Shown here piece by piece: positions 13,261-24,419 of a DNA stretch of 64,000 nt (within the stretch, counting starts at the first letter, position 1; each line of letters begins with the position of its first letter). The position numbers and the translations under genes are program-made. The notes under the pieces were generated by a model. It was not told where the DNA came from. It saw only the letters and a program-made list of their open reading frames with translations, and made no database searches. The stretch covers positions 48,652,107-48,716,106 of the forward strand of contig NC_061121.1 in assembly GCF_002878395.1 (NCBI RefSeq), given 5' to 3'. This DNA is from Capsicum annuum (taxonomy: Eukaryota; Streptophyta; Magnoliopsida; Solanales; Solanaceae).

Positions 13261-14605
13261 ATTTCTTTTACAGGAGGAATTCCTGGAAGATTTTTGGTAA
13301 ACACCTACAACTAGAACTGATTCAAGGCTGGAGTTTTAGAAATAGTGTCCTTAACTCTAACAAAATGATAGACACATCCTTTAGATATCATTTTTCGTGC
13401 CCGAAGGTTAGAAACAAGATGACCTCTGAATGCTGAAGTACTAACCTTTCACTCAAGGATGGGTTCATTCAAAAACTAAAATTGGACTATTCTGTTTCTG
13501 CAGTCGACTATGACATAGCAGGAATGAAGCCAATCCATGCCGAGAATGACATCAAAATCAGTCATCTCTAATTCAACTAAGTCTGCTAAAATGACTTTCT
13601 AAAATATCATAATCGGGAAGTTCCTGTATACTTGCTGGGATATGATGATTTTACCCACTGGGGTAGAGACTGAAAAGAGCTCTGCTAGGATTTTGGTACT
13701 GATTTCAAAATCGCCTGCTATATAGGGAGTAACAAAAGATAAAAAATCTCCTGGATTTAGCAAAGCGTAAACATGCACATGAAAGATCTGTAACATACCA
13801 GCATCAGGAGAATTTTCCTTATCCAGTCGGGACTGAAGAACACAGAGATCATGTGGGCGTTGCCCACTAGTAGCACTAGTAGTGGCACCTTGCTGATTCG
13901 GCTGAATGGACTGAGCTGAGGAGTGGAGATGACTCTAATAACCTGACTGAGAGAAGTCTCTGACATTTTGGACTGGCTTGCCACAACCGAAACAGACATC
14001 GCTACGAGCTCTGTAAGCACCCTTTTGGTTCTTACCACAAATCTGACAAAGGAGATTAGTTCGGGCATTGCTAACACTGCCCTGAGACCTAGATCCTGGC
14101 GCCCTATCTCTGTTACCCTTCCTTAACTTAGGAACTGGAGCACTGGCTGAACAAGGGGCTGGAACTGATGACTTAGGAAAAATATGGAAATTTTTTCCTT
14201 CTTCTGATTTAGGCTGAGCGAAGTAGAAACTACCTGTCTTCGCTCTCTTATTCTACTTCTCCCTCTGCTTAATCTTCTGCTCCTTTATCTGCTTAGCATG
14301 AGTCATAAGCCTAGCTAAAGTCATGTCACTATTCAGCATGGTAGATCTGCACATTTACCATGCTATCATTTACCCCTGAAGCAAACTTACTCATCTTGGC
14401 TCTGCTATCTGCAACCATATAAAGGGCATATCTGGATAATTGAGTAAACTTAAGAGAATACTCTTTCACCATCATATTTCCCTACCTGAGGTTGATGAAT
14501 TTTAGCACCTTAGCCTCTCTAAGCACTTGGGGAAAGAATCTGACTAAGAATGTAGTGACAAACTCCTCCCACTTTATAGTGGTTACTCTTTCACCGTCAT
14601 ATCTA
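13260..14605 (-). pseudogene. Element B protease and C-terminal gag remnant
   Basis: The protease region (about 13400-13830) reads through FSVSTPVGKIIISQQVYRN and FDVILGMDWLHS. The expected Asp-Xaa-Gly-Ala active site reads NPGD instead, so Asp and Ala are both lost. Upstream, a gag zinc knuckle (about 13960-14010) shows CFGCGK with the His and last Cys replaced. Gag continues to about 14600, where it is joined directly to LTR sequence. The gag N-terminus, leader and primer-binding site are missing. Stops include Trp-to-stop and Gln-to-stop changes. Confidence 0.8.
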
Positions 14606-15229
14606 GCTTGTTATTGAGAGAAACTATTATATTTCGGGTGAATAATAGCTAAATCATGTGTTATTGGGTTTAAATTGGAGTAGGAAATTGACCCCTTTAA
14701 CCCTTGGATGCGTCTTTTAAAATTGTAAAAATTTCCCAAATTGGACCTTTAGCGCGACGCGGCGCTATCGCGCTGTGTCACTGGATTTTGAAAATTGGGA
14801 AATTGAGGGATGGCGTAATGCGGGGCCATTGCGTTGCCACTTCATTTATGACCTGGATCTTTGGTGCGACGCAGGGGAAATTGTGCTAAGACACTAGAAA
14901 ATAGATAATTTTGAATTTGCGCCCTGGTGCGGCGCGCCATAATTGTGGACCACTACTGGAATTCTCCAAATTCCATTTACTCTTGTGGCGCGGCGCGCCA
15001 CTGACTAATATGGCGTTGTTTTACGATGGGAACTTAAAATAGTCGTAACTTCTAACTCGGTTATTGAATTTGGGTGAATCTTATATTAACGGAAAGCTTA
15101 TTGAATTTCCCACATGACAAAAAGTGAAAATCTTAAAAATGCCTCATGGAATAACTATCATTCAATTTAGAAGATAACACTAGACATTCTTGAGATGAAA
15201 TTAGCTAGGAAAAAGTGTTGGGTATTACA
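14606..15229 (-). repeat. Truncated 5' LTR of element B
   Basis: Matches 9385-10013 of the 3' LTR, including the CpG-rich U3 modules and the outer terminus TGTAATACCC. Its inner 1.8 kb (rest of U3, R, U5) is gone; gag sequence starts at about 14605. The outer TTAAG duplication shows the loss happened inside an integrated copy. Confidence 0.86.
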
Positions 15230-15886
15230 TTAAGCGTGTGTGATATGATGTATATTTGTGTTCTACCTGATTATGTTGTTGTAATATATGTGATATGTAT
15301 ACTAGAATTGTTAGTGCAAACAATGTGGGCTACCGTTGTGGGATATTTTCTACTTTCAGGTGATATATCCTTAGTGTATATTTTATAAGCTTTATTTTTG
15401 ACTTTTCTCGGTCGGCCTATGATACCTACTAAATACAAGTGGACCATACTCATGCATACTGTGCACTTTCGATGCAGGTCCTAGTTCGAATACACCTCAG
15501 CTTTGTAGATTCGAGCAACATTTGGTGTTTTCAAGATAGTGGTTGACTTTCAAGCGGCCAAATGTATTCTATTACCTTTTTTATAAATATGTCTTTACTT
15601 TATTTTTGAGACAAAGATTCTCTTGTATTTGGATATCTTATGTATTTCTGTTGGATTCAAGTTGTACTATATACATTCTTATATTTCTAACATCAGTTTT
15701 TGGGAATTATGGTTGAGTTGTAGATTTTGTACCCTTCCACATTATGTAGTTCAACTTTGTTCTAGAAGCTTTACCTCGGGGTATTTCTGTCTTTTGACCC
15801 TTTTAGTATCAATTTGGGTGATAGACTTACTTGTCAAGGTTCGCCGCGACGAGTGCCATCATAACCCTTGATTTTGCGTCGTGATA
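15230..15886 (+). repeat. 3' LTR of chromovirus C, second part
   Basis: 15230-15234 is the right TTAAG duplication made by element B. From there the sequence continues LTR C and ends with GCGTCGTGATA at 15886, matching the end of the solo copy (GGGTCGTGATA at 28235). Together with 5191-7545 the LTR measures about 3.0 kb, and its last base pair CA is changed to TA. Confidence 0.85.
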
Positions 15887-15997
15887 ATTCAGAACATATC
15901 TTGTTTTCACTCTGCTGCAATGCACAACCACAATCATCAACATTATCTGTCTACTCAATATATACTAAAATATTAGCCAGTGCTAGTGCACATCCAA
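15887..15997. other. Flanking fragment resembling repeat H
   Basis: This short stretch contains AATGCACAACCACAATCATC (15929-15948), closely matching 61263-61282 in the second H copy. C therefore appears to have inserted into an H repeat. It ends with TCCAA, the left target duplication of the TRIM-like element. Confidence 0.5.
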
Positions 15998-16417
15998 TGT
16001 TAGGATTTTTGCCCCGATTTTTTTACTAAATTTATGTTTTACTTTTCTTAGAAGAAAAATAAAAGTAGTATCATATTTACTTTTACTTTTCCTAAAAGAA
16101 AAATATAAAACTCTTCCATATTTGGCAAGTTTTTTTCTAAGAGGAACAGTTTTTGACCTCTGTAAATAAGATACTACTCTACTCATACAACAACACAATA
16201 ACATTCATAATGTAGCCTTTAAAGAGTCTTGTTTAGGGAGAGATTTCTCTCTAATAGCTTTTTATGCTCCCCTTTATATTAGATTTTCATATGTAGGCCA
16301 ATTGGCCAAACCATATAATAATTATGTTTTTAGTATGCTTATTTTTTGTCTGAATTATCGTCTTTATAGTTTGCAAACTTTAAGTTTCTGCATGATGTCT
16401 CAATTTCGAACCCAACA
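15998..16417 (+). repeat. Left LTR of the TRIM-like element
   Basis: 420 bp, TGTTAGG to CCAACA. The TATA-like box of the right copy (CTATAAATAG) is degraded here to CTGTAAATAAG near 16160. Confidence 0.85.
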
Positions 16418-16737
16418 AGTGATATCAAAGTCCATGGTTCAATGGTTTGGTGAGGCAAGATTAAAGACGAGTTTAAAGCGGCAACTAGTTTGATGATAAT
16501 GCTAATTTTGTCTAGCTACATGTAAAGAACAAGTTTTAAGCATATTTCAATATTCATGTTTCTGCAGATTTAAAAATAAAAATAAAAAATTAATTTTTAA
16601 CCCATTTTTAAATATAACATTTTAAATTTTATTTTTAACCATGACAAGCAATAGTGATGAAGATTATGTGAAGAACGAAGTTCATGCATGCGAAAAAGGA
16701 AGATAAGTGATGAAAATCAGGCCAAAAAGGGAAGATT

Positions 16738-17157
16738 TGTTAGGGTTTACCCTGATTTTCTTACAAATTTAAGTTTTACTTTTCTTAGAAGGAAAATAAA
16801 AGTAATACCATAATTACTTTAACTTCTCCTGAAAGAAAAATACAAAACTTTTCCATATTTGGCTAACCTCCTTCTTGGAGGAAAAGTTTTGAAATTCTAT
16901 AAATAGAAGACCCCCTTCCCATACAAGATCACAATAGCATTCACAATGTAGTCATTAAAGAGTTTTGTATAAGGGGGAGATTTTCTCCCAATAGATTATA
17001 TGTTTTTCCAATATTAGTTTTTCATATGTAGGTCGTTTGATCAGATCATATTAATAATATATCTTTAGTATGTTTTTATTTGTCATCCAATTTATCGTCG
17101 ACATGATTTGCAAACTATTATCTTTCACATTACACCTTCTTGATTTTGAACCCAACA
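16738..17157 (+). repeat. Right LTR of the TRIM-like element
   Basis: 420 bp. It carries a good TATA-like box, CTATAAATAG at 16897-16906, in the position expected for the LTR promoter. Confidence 0.85.
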
Positions 17158-18120
17158 CCCAATGTATCTTACTCTTTTAAAATATTTTAAGTTGTTAATT
17201 ATTGTGATCTACTATTCTTTATAATTATTAAGTAAATGGAAAGAGTATTCAATACAAATACAGAAAATTGAAACTCAATTTACAACAATAGAGAGATTAA
17301 TATGGTTTACACAGGTAATTGTATGCGATAACGCATATGTGAAATGAATAAGAATAGAATAGCGAATCAGTCGATTTGGTTTTCAATCCTAAACTACTTT
17401 ATGTTTTATTTTATGTTGTTAATTATTGTGATTTATTGTAACTTTTTACTTAATTTTTAAATAATATATATTAGTTCTTATGTCTCAATTTATGCAACTA
17501 TGATAGAATTTCGAGAGACAACTGAATATTTTGTGTATTTTAAATGTTTTATGTTGTTAATTATTGTATTTTATAACACTTTATATCACTTTTAAATAGT
17601 TATCCCAATTTATGTGGCACCAATAAAATTTTAAGAATCGGTTAAGTTTTTTAAACTTTAAATATTTTAAAATTAATTATCGTGATTCATAGTATCTTTT
17701 TTTTTTTTTTTACATAAATTTCAAATAAATATAAGCAATTCTAGAGAACTAGAAGGGTGAAATGACCATTTCGCAGACTGATTCTAAGCTCCTAAAATAG
17801 TAATAGCTTATTTGTAGTTTTTGTAAGTTGACCTTCTGATCCTCTCATTTTCATTTTCATATGTATTTTAAATATTTTAAGTTATTAATTAATATGATTT
17901 ATAGTATTTTTATATCATTTTCAAATAATTATCCCAATTAATACGACACCAATAGAATTTTGAGAATCAATCAATTTTGTTGTCATTCCTTTTAAATATT
18001 TTAAAATTAATTATTATAATTTATAGTTATTTTTGTAATATAAATTTTAAATAAATATAAGTATTTCTGGCCTCAAATAGTAATAAGTTGGACTTTGAGG
18101 AGCTTAGTTGTCATTTTTGA
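17158..18120. repeat. AT-rich degenerate tandem units with a MITE-like core
   Basis: No gene. A word close to ATTTTAAGTTGTTAATTATT recurs near 17187, 17413, 17548, 17667, 17873 and 17998, mostly 120-130 or 205-225 bases apart. Alternate units include a core like CCAATTTATGTGGCACC (near 17608 and 17935), which recalls termini of small Stowaway-type elements common in plants. The assignment to a MITE family is an inference. Confidence 0.55.
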
Positions 18121-18151
18121 AACTTGATCCTAAGCTCCTCTCATTCCCATT

Positions 18152-18210
18152 TGTATGTATGTGTGTATGTGTATGTATGTGTGTGTATACATACACACAA
18201 AAACCCCCCC
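18152..18210. repeat. GT/AT microsatellite and C run
   Basis: A GTAT/GTGT simple repeat (18152-18199) includes the self-complementary GTGTGTGTATACATACACAC. A run of seven C follows at 18204-18210. Confidence 0.9.
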
Positions 18211-18214
18211 TACA

Positions 18215-19020
18215 TCTACAATATATTAAAAGTATGGCGTCCTTTAAAAAGTGATTTGAACTTTTTTTACTTTGTTAAAAATCTCTGTAATAGACAAAAT
18301 CATCTTTTCACTATTTTTCTTAAATTATTATTATTTTTAAAATATTTAATATTAATTGCATCCATATATGGAAAATCTATGGACTTTGAACGTAAGGTGC
18401 AATTTCAATTATGAATCGGACTCTAAATTTCTACATGAAGACAATCTAAAATATGTGGGAAGACATATTAAGAGAATTAATGTAAACTCTTAAAATATAT
18501 AGAAAAGAGAATTAGAAAAGGGCACTTAACCGTGTTTTTATCACAATCTTATAAATCAAAGACTCAATATTCTCCTTATAAATTATTTTTCGTTGATGCT
18601 GCTATATTTATGGCTTCCAAAGACCATCAAAATTCCAAAATTCAGTTGTTGAGTTCTAATGGTTTTTGGTTAGATCCGTTAGGAGAAAAAAAGTGCTTTC
18701 TTTATTTGTTGGATGTGTTTTTTTCTAAGGAGGTGTTGGATATAAACATCTTGAATTATATATTCACTGTAAATGATGTGTTATTAGTTGCATGTGGTAG
18801 TTTATCATTGAACAATTGAATATCTGAGTTGATGATTCATAATTAACTATTATCTATTATTACTTTTGATTTTAAGGGCTCAAGTACATCACATATTGAA
18901 AATCACAGCGTTGTACTAAGTCGTATGCTACAGCCGAGTTGCCTTAGAGGTTTAAAATTTATGTGGTTTTATACGTAATTGAATGAAGAGGAAAAAGGTG
19001 AGTTGTTCTTTTTTCTCATA
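18215..19020 (+). mobile_element. Possible truncated Helitron 5' fragment
   Basis: A TC-start with TCTACAATATATTAAAAG, preceded by A, resembles the 5' end of the Helitron at 19021 (AATATATTAAAAGTATG). Similarity continues through GTGATTTGAA and AATAGACAAAAT words. No matching 3' hairpin and CTAA end was found before 19021, so this may be a broken copy or the outer part of a nested pair. It contains the orphan frame at 18532-18819. Confidence 0.45.
18532..18819 (+). CDS. Orphan 95-residue reading frame, unknown
   Basis: Open frame of 95 residues in an AT-rich setting. I do not recognise a family. It has no signal peptide or repeats that I can see; a mildly hydrophobic centre reads CFLYLLDVFF. 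Its position inside a Helitron-like fragment makes a captured host exon possible. It may equally be a chance frame: no promoter or splice context was recognised. Confidence 0.2.
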   Translation: MFLSQSYKSKTQYSPYKLFFVDAAIFMASKDHQNSKIQLLSSNGFWLDPLGEKKCFLYLLDVFFSKEVLDINILNYIFTVNDVLLVACGSLSLNN

Positions 19021-19783
19021 TCTATATCTATAATCGATAGTCAATATCGATAATATATTAAAAGTATGAAGACCATTACAAAGGTGATTTGAAATTTTTG
19101 CCCTTCATTAAAAGTTTTTGCAATAGACAAAATTATCTTTTTAATATTTTTATATTATTTTATTATTAAATAATGACTATTATAAATATATAAGGGAAGT
19201 TTTGTTTTTGAACAAACACCTAAATATATCAGAAGTCTCCTAAACATATTGGAAGGCAATATATGGTAATTTTTTTTATTTTGTACGTGAATTTATGGAA
19301 ATTTTTATAAATCTTATTTAAATAGAATTCTACTTCGAAAAATTACCCTATAAAAGAAGTGGTTTTACATTTTTTTTTTTTGGCAGACTATAGCCCGCCT
19401 CAGAAAACAAAATTGAGCGAGTTATTTGTTCATGCTGGATGAAATAGGAATACAAAAGGAGCATAGAAAATTGGATGAGAAGAACAACTAGAGTTCAAAG
19501 TTGAAAGTGGTGACTACATATTGCTTCCCATGACAACCGTCGGCATCTAGCAACACTGCTTTGATTTGATCAGGATGAAAGTCTACACTTTCTTTGCATT
19601 ATTGGAAACTTTAAATTAATTTGATTCTTGGTTTGATATTAAACACATAAATTTTATTATATATCTTTTGATTTTATTGTGATTTGTGAGATCTTTTAAG
19701 TCACGGTACTTTATGTATCTTTTTTATTTAGTTTATGGTTATTGAGAATATAAACTTGAAAAATTGCGAATTAAGAATTTATT

Positions 19784-19889
19784 AACATGTATGTATTCAT
19801 TAATCGAAACTTTTTGAAGAAATTATTAACATGTATATATTCATTAATCGAAACTTTTTGAACATGTATGTATTCATTAATCGAAACTC
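19784..19889. repeat. Three-copy 33-bp repeat inside the Helitron
   Basis: Units at 19784-19816, 19828-19860 and 19861-19889 share ATTCATTAATCGAAACT. The first two are complete 33-mers with an 11-bp spacer; the third is truncated. Confidence 0.9.
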
Positions 19890-20325
19890 TCTTCTAGAAA
19901 AGAACTAGCGGAGCAATGAATTCCATGCTTGGACGATGAAATCTCATATTTTTCAAGGTTTGTGCCAGAGTTAATACATATTGTTGAACTATGCTTCATG
20001 TATAAGGTTGTGTGGTGAACTTTCCAACAAGGACATGTATTATGTTAAGGATATTTAACAATTATTGTAAATGAAGAATTAATGATCTACTTGTAAGTTT
20101 TATATGCAGATTCCCTTCTTTCTATTTTTTCCTACTTGGACTTTGAAGACCTAAAATGTGTATACTATTATGATGCAATTTCTTTTCTTTTTATAGGTTT
20201 GAGATTTTTTTAAAACCAAAGTTTAAAATTTATATGATGAAGAATATAACTTACGACTTTAATATGAATAAGCTTTAATTCTATTTCTTTTAATTCAAAA
20301 GATGAAAAGAACGTTAGAAATATTT

Positions 20326-20423
20326 TAATAATAATAATTATTATAGTAACAATAATAACGATGATGATGATGATGATGATAATAATAATAATAATAATAA
20401 TGATAATAATAATAATAATAATA
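20326..20423. repeat. Trinucleotide microsatellite (AAT/GAT)n
   Basis: About 98 bp of AAT and GAT units with a central GAT block. It generates an artefactual poly-isoleucine frame on the minus strand. Confidence 0.95.
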
Positions 20424-20616
20424 CAAGAATTGATAAAGTATTTATCTAACAAACATGAATTTGCGTTATTTGATCACAAACGAATATATAATAATAGAAA
20501 AACATAAAATGAGATTCTAGCATAGCATATATTAAAAATAAATTATTTTTTAGGATAGTTCATTTGGTTAATGTTAAACATGTAGATACACGCGCAAAAT
20601 GCGTATACTAAACTAA

Positions 20617-22431
20617 TGTACATATCATCTTTTTATTATATCAATATCATCATTATCTATCATTTCATAATGATCTAAATATCATCTCAACATCATCATC
20701 AATATCATTCTCAACATCATCATCATCATGATCAAAATTCCATCATCAATATCATCAACTCATCTTCACACTATCAAAATATTCATCATCAATATCAATA
20801 TAAATACAAATGCAAGATATAGTCAACAATTATAAGTAATGCCCGCAAGTAAATCACAAACACCCAATTCAAATTGGATACAAGTAACAACGATCAAAAC
20901 AGAACTTACAATTAATGACAACCATGTAAATGCAGTCAAAAGTCAATCATTTCAACTAAACAACGAAATCCACTAACACATAAAATTACAAATATGCTTG
21001 AAGGCCAGTTCACCACTTATTCAAATGAGCATTATCAAATCCAATCATCATTCATAAACATGTCCGCAGACCAGTCAATCAAGTATCTATTTTAGGAGTG
21101 CATATTTCACCAAGATTGATATCTGTACTCTAATTCATCATTTTATTTTGTTCACCAATAATTCATCATTCTATTTTTTTCACTAATTTAATCCTTTTTA
21201 TTCATACTGGAACTAGTAAATTCAATTACTAACTAGTAACTCTTATGCTCAAGTCATCACTAAGTTCAAGACAATAGCCTCTTTAGTCGATCATTCGACC
21301 ACTTGGCTTTATTCATCTTACAATTCCAGATCATACGCCTTCACACATCTTATTTATAGCAATTATTAAAACTTGACTTTAGGTTCTTAAGTTATAACAT
21401 CATCTCCTCTTATCACAATCAATCCTCCAAATCATTTTCTACAAGGAATATCTCATACTGCAAGCATACACAACATCGGGTTCACCTTTTTTAAGGTATT
21501 AAGGACCAGTTCTATGGATTAAAAGTTCATGTACTCCTTCTATTGTTACCCATATCCATATATTAAACTATGTAAATCATCAAGTAAGTCATACAAATAC
21601 ACACACCCATCAAGGAATTCTTACAAAGCATAACAAATCACAATTATATAATTTTCACATAAATTACATGTTTTATCCATCCAAACTCTATACCTGTAGT
21701 CCTAGACATGAAATTTCCCATCGACTATAGTTATTACATGCAACTAATCCAAGTCTACTACACATTAAATTATAACCTACCTCGACCAAAGATCTTAGAA
21801 CATTAAAGTTGTTCTTTTCTTTCGTTCATGCCTCTATTAGCCCAATCAAATATAATCAAACAATAATAAGAGTAGCTAAGCAATTACTACTTGAATAACT
21901 ACTTTGCAGATTCAATCCACTAATTTTATCCTTATTCATGATCCAAAAATTACCCAAGGGTTATTTAGCCATTAATGAATACTGTCATACTCAAGTTATC
22001 TTCATTAATGATGTTTCAAAGCTAAAAATTCCAACTATAAAGAATTCAAGGTCTCCAACCATCAATTGCATATTTTAGAATCACTAATTCATGCTTGAAA
22101 TTGTTAATTCACAATTTAGAAGTAACTTTAGGCGATATTAACCCAAATCATAAGCATTCCCCAAAATAGCATGAACTTACAGTTTAAATTCCCTATTAAA
22201 GACCATTCTAATAATTCTAGGATGTTATTGGATAAAAGGACAAAAAAGATGACGGAAAAACTTACCTCTATAAAGAATTTTCACCCAAGGACTAAGAAAA
22301 TCACCCTCTAGCTTTGGGATGAAGTTTTTGAATTAAAAACTTAAAAATTGTCAAAACCAGCCTTAGGTACTGATTAATTACCACTACAACAGTATATTAT
22401 TTCTTTAGTGGTACCGCTGCAGTGGTCAATT
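20617..22431 (-). repeat. Repeat H copy 1, probably an old minus-strand LTR
   Basis: Colinear over more than 800 bp with 61510-62404, for example AGGCCAGTTCACCACTTATT against AGGCCAATTCACCACTTACT, and GACCAGTTCTATG. No coding sequence. The end before 22431 has GTACCGCTGCAGTGGTC words like the U3 patches of other LTRs, which supports minus-strand LTR orientation. The copy is interrupted at 22431 by element D. Confidence 0.6.
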
Positions 22432-24409
22432 TGTTACAACCCAAAAGCCTAGGTCATGATGGCACTTATCACAATCTAGCCTTAATATAACTAAGCTAAA
22501 ATCCCAAAATGAAAAAGAAGAAAAAAATTAACTAAAGATAAGTTAAGTGAGACTTCTGGAGAAAAGTCAAGCCAATACAAGAATAATTATAGCAGAAGTC
22601 TGAAAGAAATATCATAAATCCCAAAATCTGAACATAAGTGTAAAACATATAAACAACCATCCAAATAGTAAATAATATATACTCTATCTCTGAGTCATAA
22701 GTAAAGACAAATTAAGATAGATGAGGTCTGAATTAGCCCCGAATCCTAGAGTGCATCAGTATCTCAAAAGCTCAAAATCTTCGCACAAAGATCATCCTCC
22801 ACGTATGGTATTCAAACTAGGATCTTTTATCCAAAGGGTATAGAAGGAGTGAGTACGATCCACTGGTACTCAGTAGGTATCATAGACTGACTAAGCAGAG
22901 TAAAAAATAAGATAAGTAAAGAATATACTATGAACACGCAACTTGCACGAAGAAAAATAACCAGAAAAAAGGACAAGCATACATGCACATAAATCTAAAA
23001 GCTAAGTTCACATAAAATAACACATGAGGTGAAAAAATACAATGCAATGGATGATGAAGTGAATAGTTAAAAGTCATCAAATGACTTTCTGTATACACCT
23101 ATCGAGCCTTAATGAGTCCAAAATAGGACCCATGGGTGTTAACCCATAACCTACCTCAAAATGACAAAATTTGAGCCTAAAGTCCTTCAACATGGAGTCT
23201 TCCCCTTTTGAACAGCCTCAAAATCAACTACATCATTCAAATATCACATCTATACATTAAAAGAAAGCTAATGAAACCCATATTGCCCATATATAAGCCA
23301 AGTTCGAAAAAAATTTAAAAATAAAAGGGGTAAAATTAAAATTTTATTTTAGAAATATATTCCCAAGGTTAAAGGAATCTATAATTGAAAACCCATGTGA
23401 AAACTATTTAAAATAAGGTCCAAATTAAAGAAAAACCATTTTTATTTTTTTCAAACAATCCTCAAAACCTATGTTAAAACAAAGATTAAAGAGTGTTTTG
23501 ATGTTATGATTTAATTAATAATAATACAAATAAGATTTTGGAGCTTACCCAAGCTCAAATAGTGATGAGAATCGTAGAAATCGCTCAAACTCAAAGCTCA
23601 AAGACCAAAAATGGTGAAAAATCACAAAAATAAAGCATTTATACTGTTATGTGAATAGTACCTCACGAACATGATCAACCCTTCATGTTAGCGAGGGTCA
23701 ACTTTGATCAGCCAATAAAATTAGCCTTCGTGTTTGCGACCAATGCTTTGCATTTGCAAAGGTCGATAAATTAGGCCTTCATGTCCGCGATGGTCCTATC
23801 GTGTTTATAATGAACAGAGAATTCATTATCTGCATTCGCATTCATGGTACCTTTTTTGCGAATAAGGACCTGGCATGCACCAGATATCCACAAACCAACT
23901 GAGTTTGCATACTTTAGAAACCTTCAAACGGACCATTAAGATTTGTTTTGGACACCATCAAAATAAACTATATATTCTACTAAGCTATCCTTGATGATTT
24001 TAATTCAATGGGGACATCGTATTTTCAAAAAAAAAAATATAATTTTTAATAAATTAATCCTCGAGACCCCTCTTAGGAAAATTTTACTAGTTTTTCAAAC
24101 GAAGGGTCAAAATACAAACTAAAGGCTATGAACCCAAACCAACCCCGATCCTATTTCAAATTTTTTTCTTAGATCTAACAGAATAGTTCAAATATCCATC
24201 CTTCACTCAGGACATCAAATATTGACCAAAGTCAATTATGGAACATTTAAAGCTTTAAAACAACTTAAACTCTCCCTAAAACTCACCCAAAGGCATTGAG
24301 AATCATTATAACCATCCTTATACTCCAAAATCAACATTTAACAACTACCAGGGAGGGAAATATATTCAAAAAATATCAAAAGTAAAATTTCACAAATCAG
24401 GTCATTACA
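22432..24409 (-). repeat. 3' LTR of element D (1,978 bp)
   Basis: Runs on the minus strand from TGTAATGACCTGATTTGTG (24409) to GGGTTGTAACA (22432). A U3 patch at about 23660-23880 repeats TTCGTGTTTGCGAC and TTCATGTCCGCGATGG-like words. A weak purine-rich tract (TAGTGGATGT) adjoins it at 24410-24419. Confidence 0.83.
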
Positions 24410-24419
24410 ACATCCACTA

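Larger units (their letters stand above)
7546..15229 (-). mobile_element. Chromovirus B (Ty3/gypsy, Tekay/Del-like), minus strand, internally deleted
   Basis: A 7,684-bp insertion in LTR C with perfect TTAAG duplications. On the minus strand the order is: 5' LTR remnant (14606-15229), partial gag and protease, RT, RNase H, integrase with chromodomain, polypurine tract, full 3' LTR (7546-10013). The chromodomain and the TGTAATACCC terminus fit a Tekay/Del-like chromovirus. About 1.8 kb of the 5' LTR, the primer-binding site and the gag N-terminus were lost after integration, because both outer termini and target duplications are intact. Several active sites are mutated, so the element cannot act on its own. 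Confidence 0.92.
15998..17157 (+). mobile_element. TRIM-like element: two 420-bp LTRs around 320 bp of non-coding DNA
   Basis: Two direct repeats of identical length (15998-16417 and 16738-17157) begin TGTTAGG and end CCCAACA. The left one is followed after two bases by TGATATCAAAGT, a slightly altered tRNA-Met primer-binding site. A purine-rich AAAAAGGGAAGATTT precedes the second. Flanking 5-mers are TCCAA (15993-15997) and CCCAA (17158-17162), one mismatch. No reading frame of note lies in the interior. Total 1,160 bp. It is larger than classical TRIMs in LTR length but has the same architecture; the termini look copia-like. The two LTRs differ visibly, so it is old. Confidence 0.88.
19021..20616 (+). 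mobile_element. Non-autonomous Helitron (1,596 bp)
   Basis: The 5' end TCTATATCTATAATCGATAG sits after an A. The 3' end has a short GC hairpin (CGCGCAAAATGCG, 20591-20603) followed by CTAAACTAA, with T as the next base. The TC start, hairpin plus CTRR end, and insertion between A and T fit Helitrons, and the words fit solanaceous copies. There is no helicase or replication-initiator frame. The interior holds a three-fold 33-bp repeat (19784-19889) and a long trinucleotide microsatellite. Confidence 0.7.

Noticed and set aside
20210..20452. Minus-strand frame with about 30 isoleucines in a row
   Set aside because: It is the translation of an AAT/GAT microsatellite inside the Helitron, not a protein.
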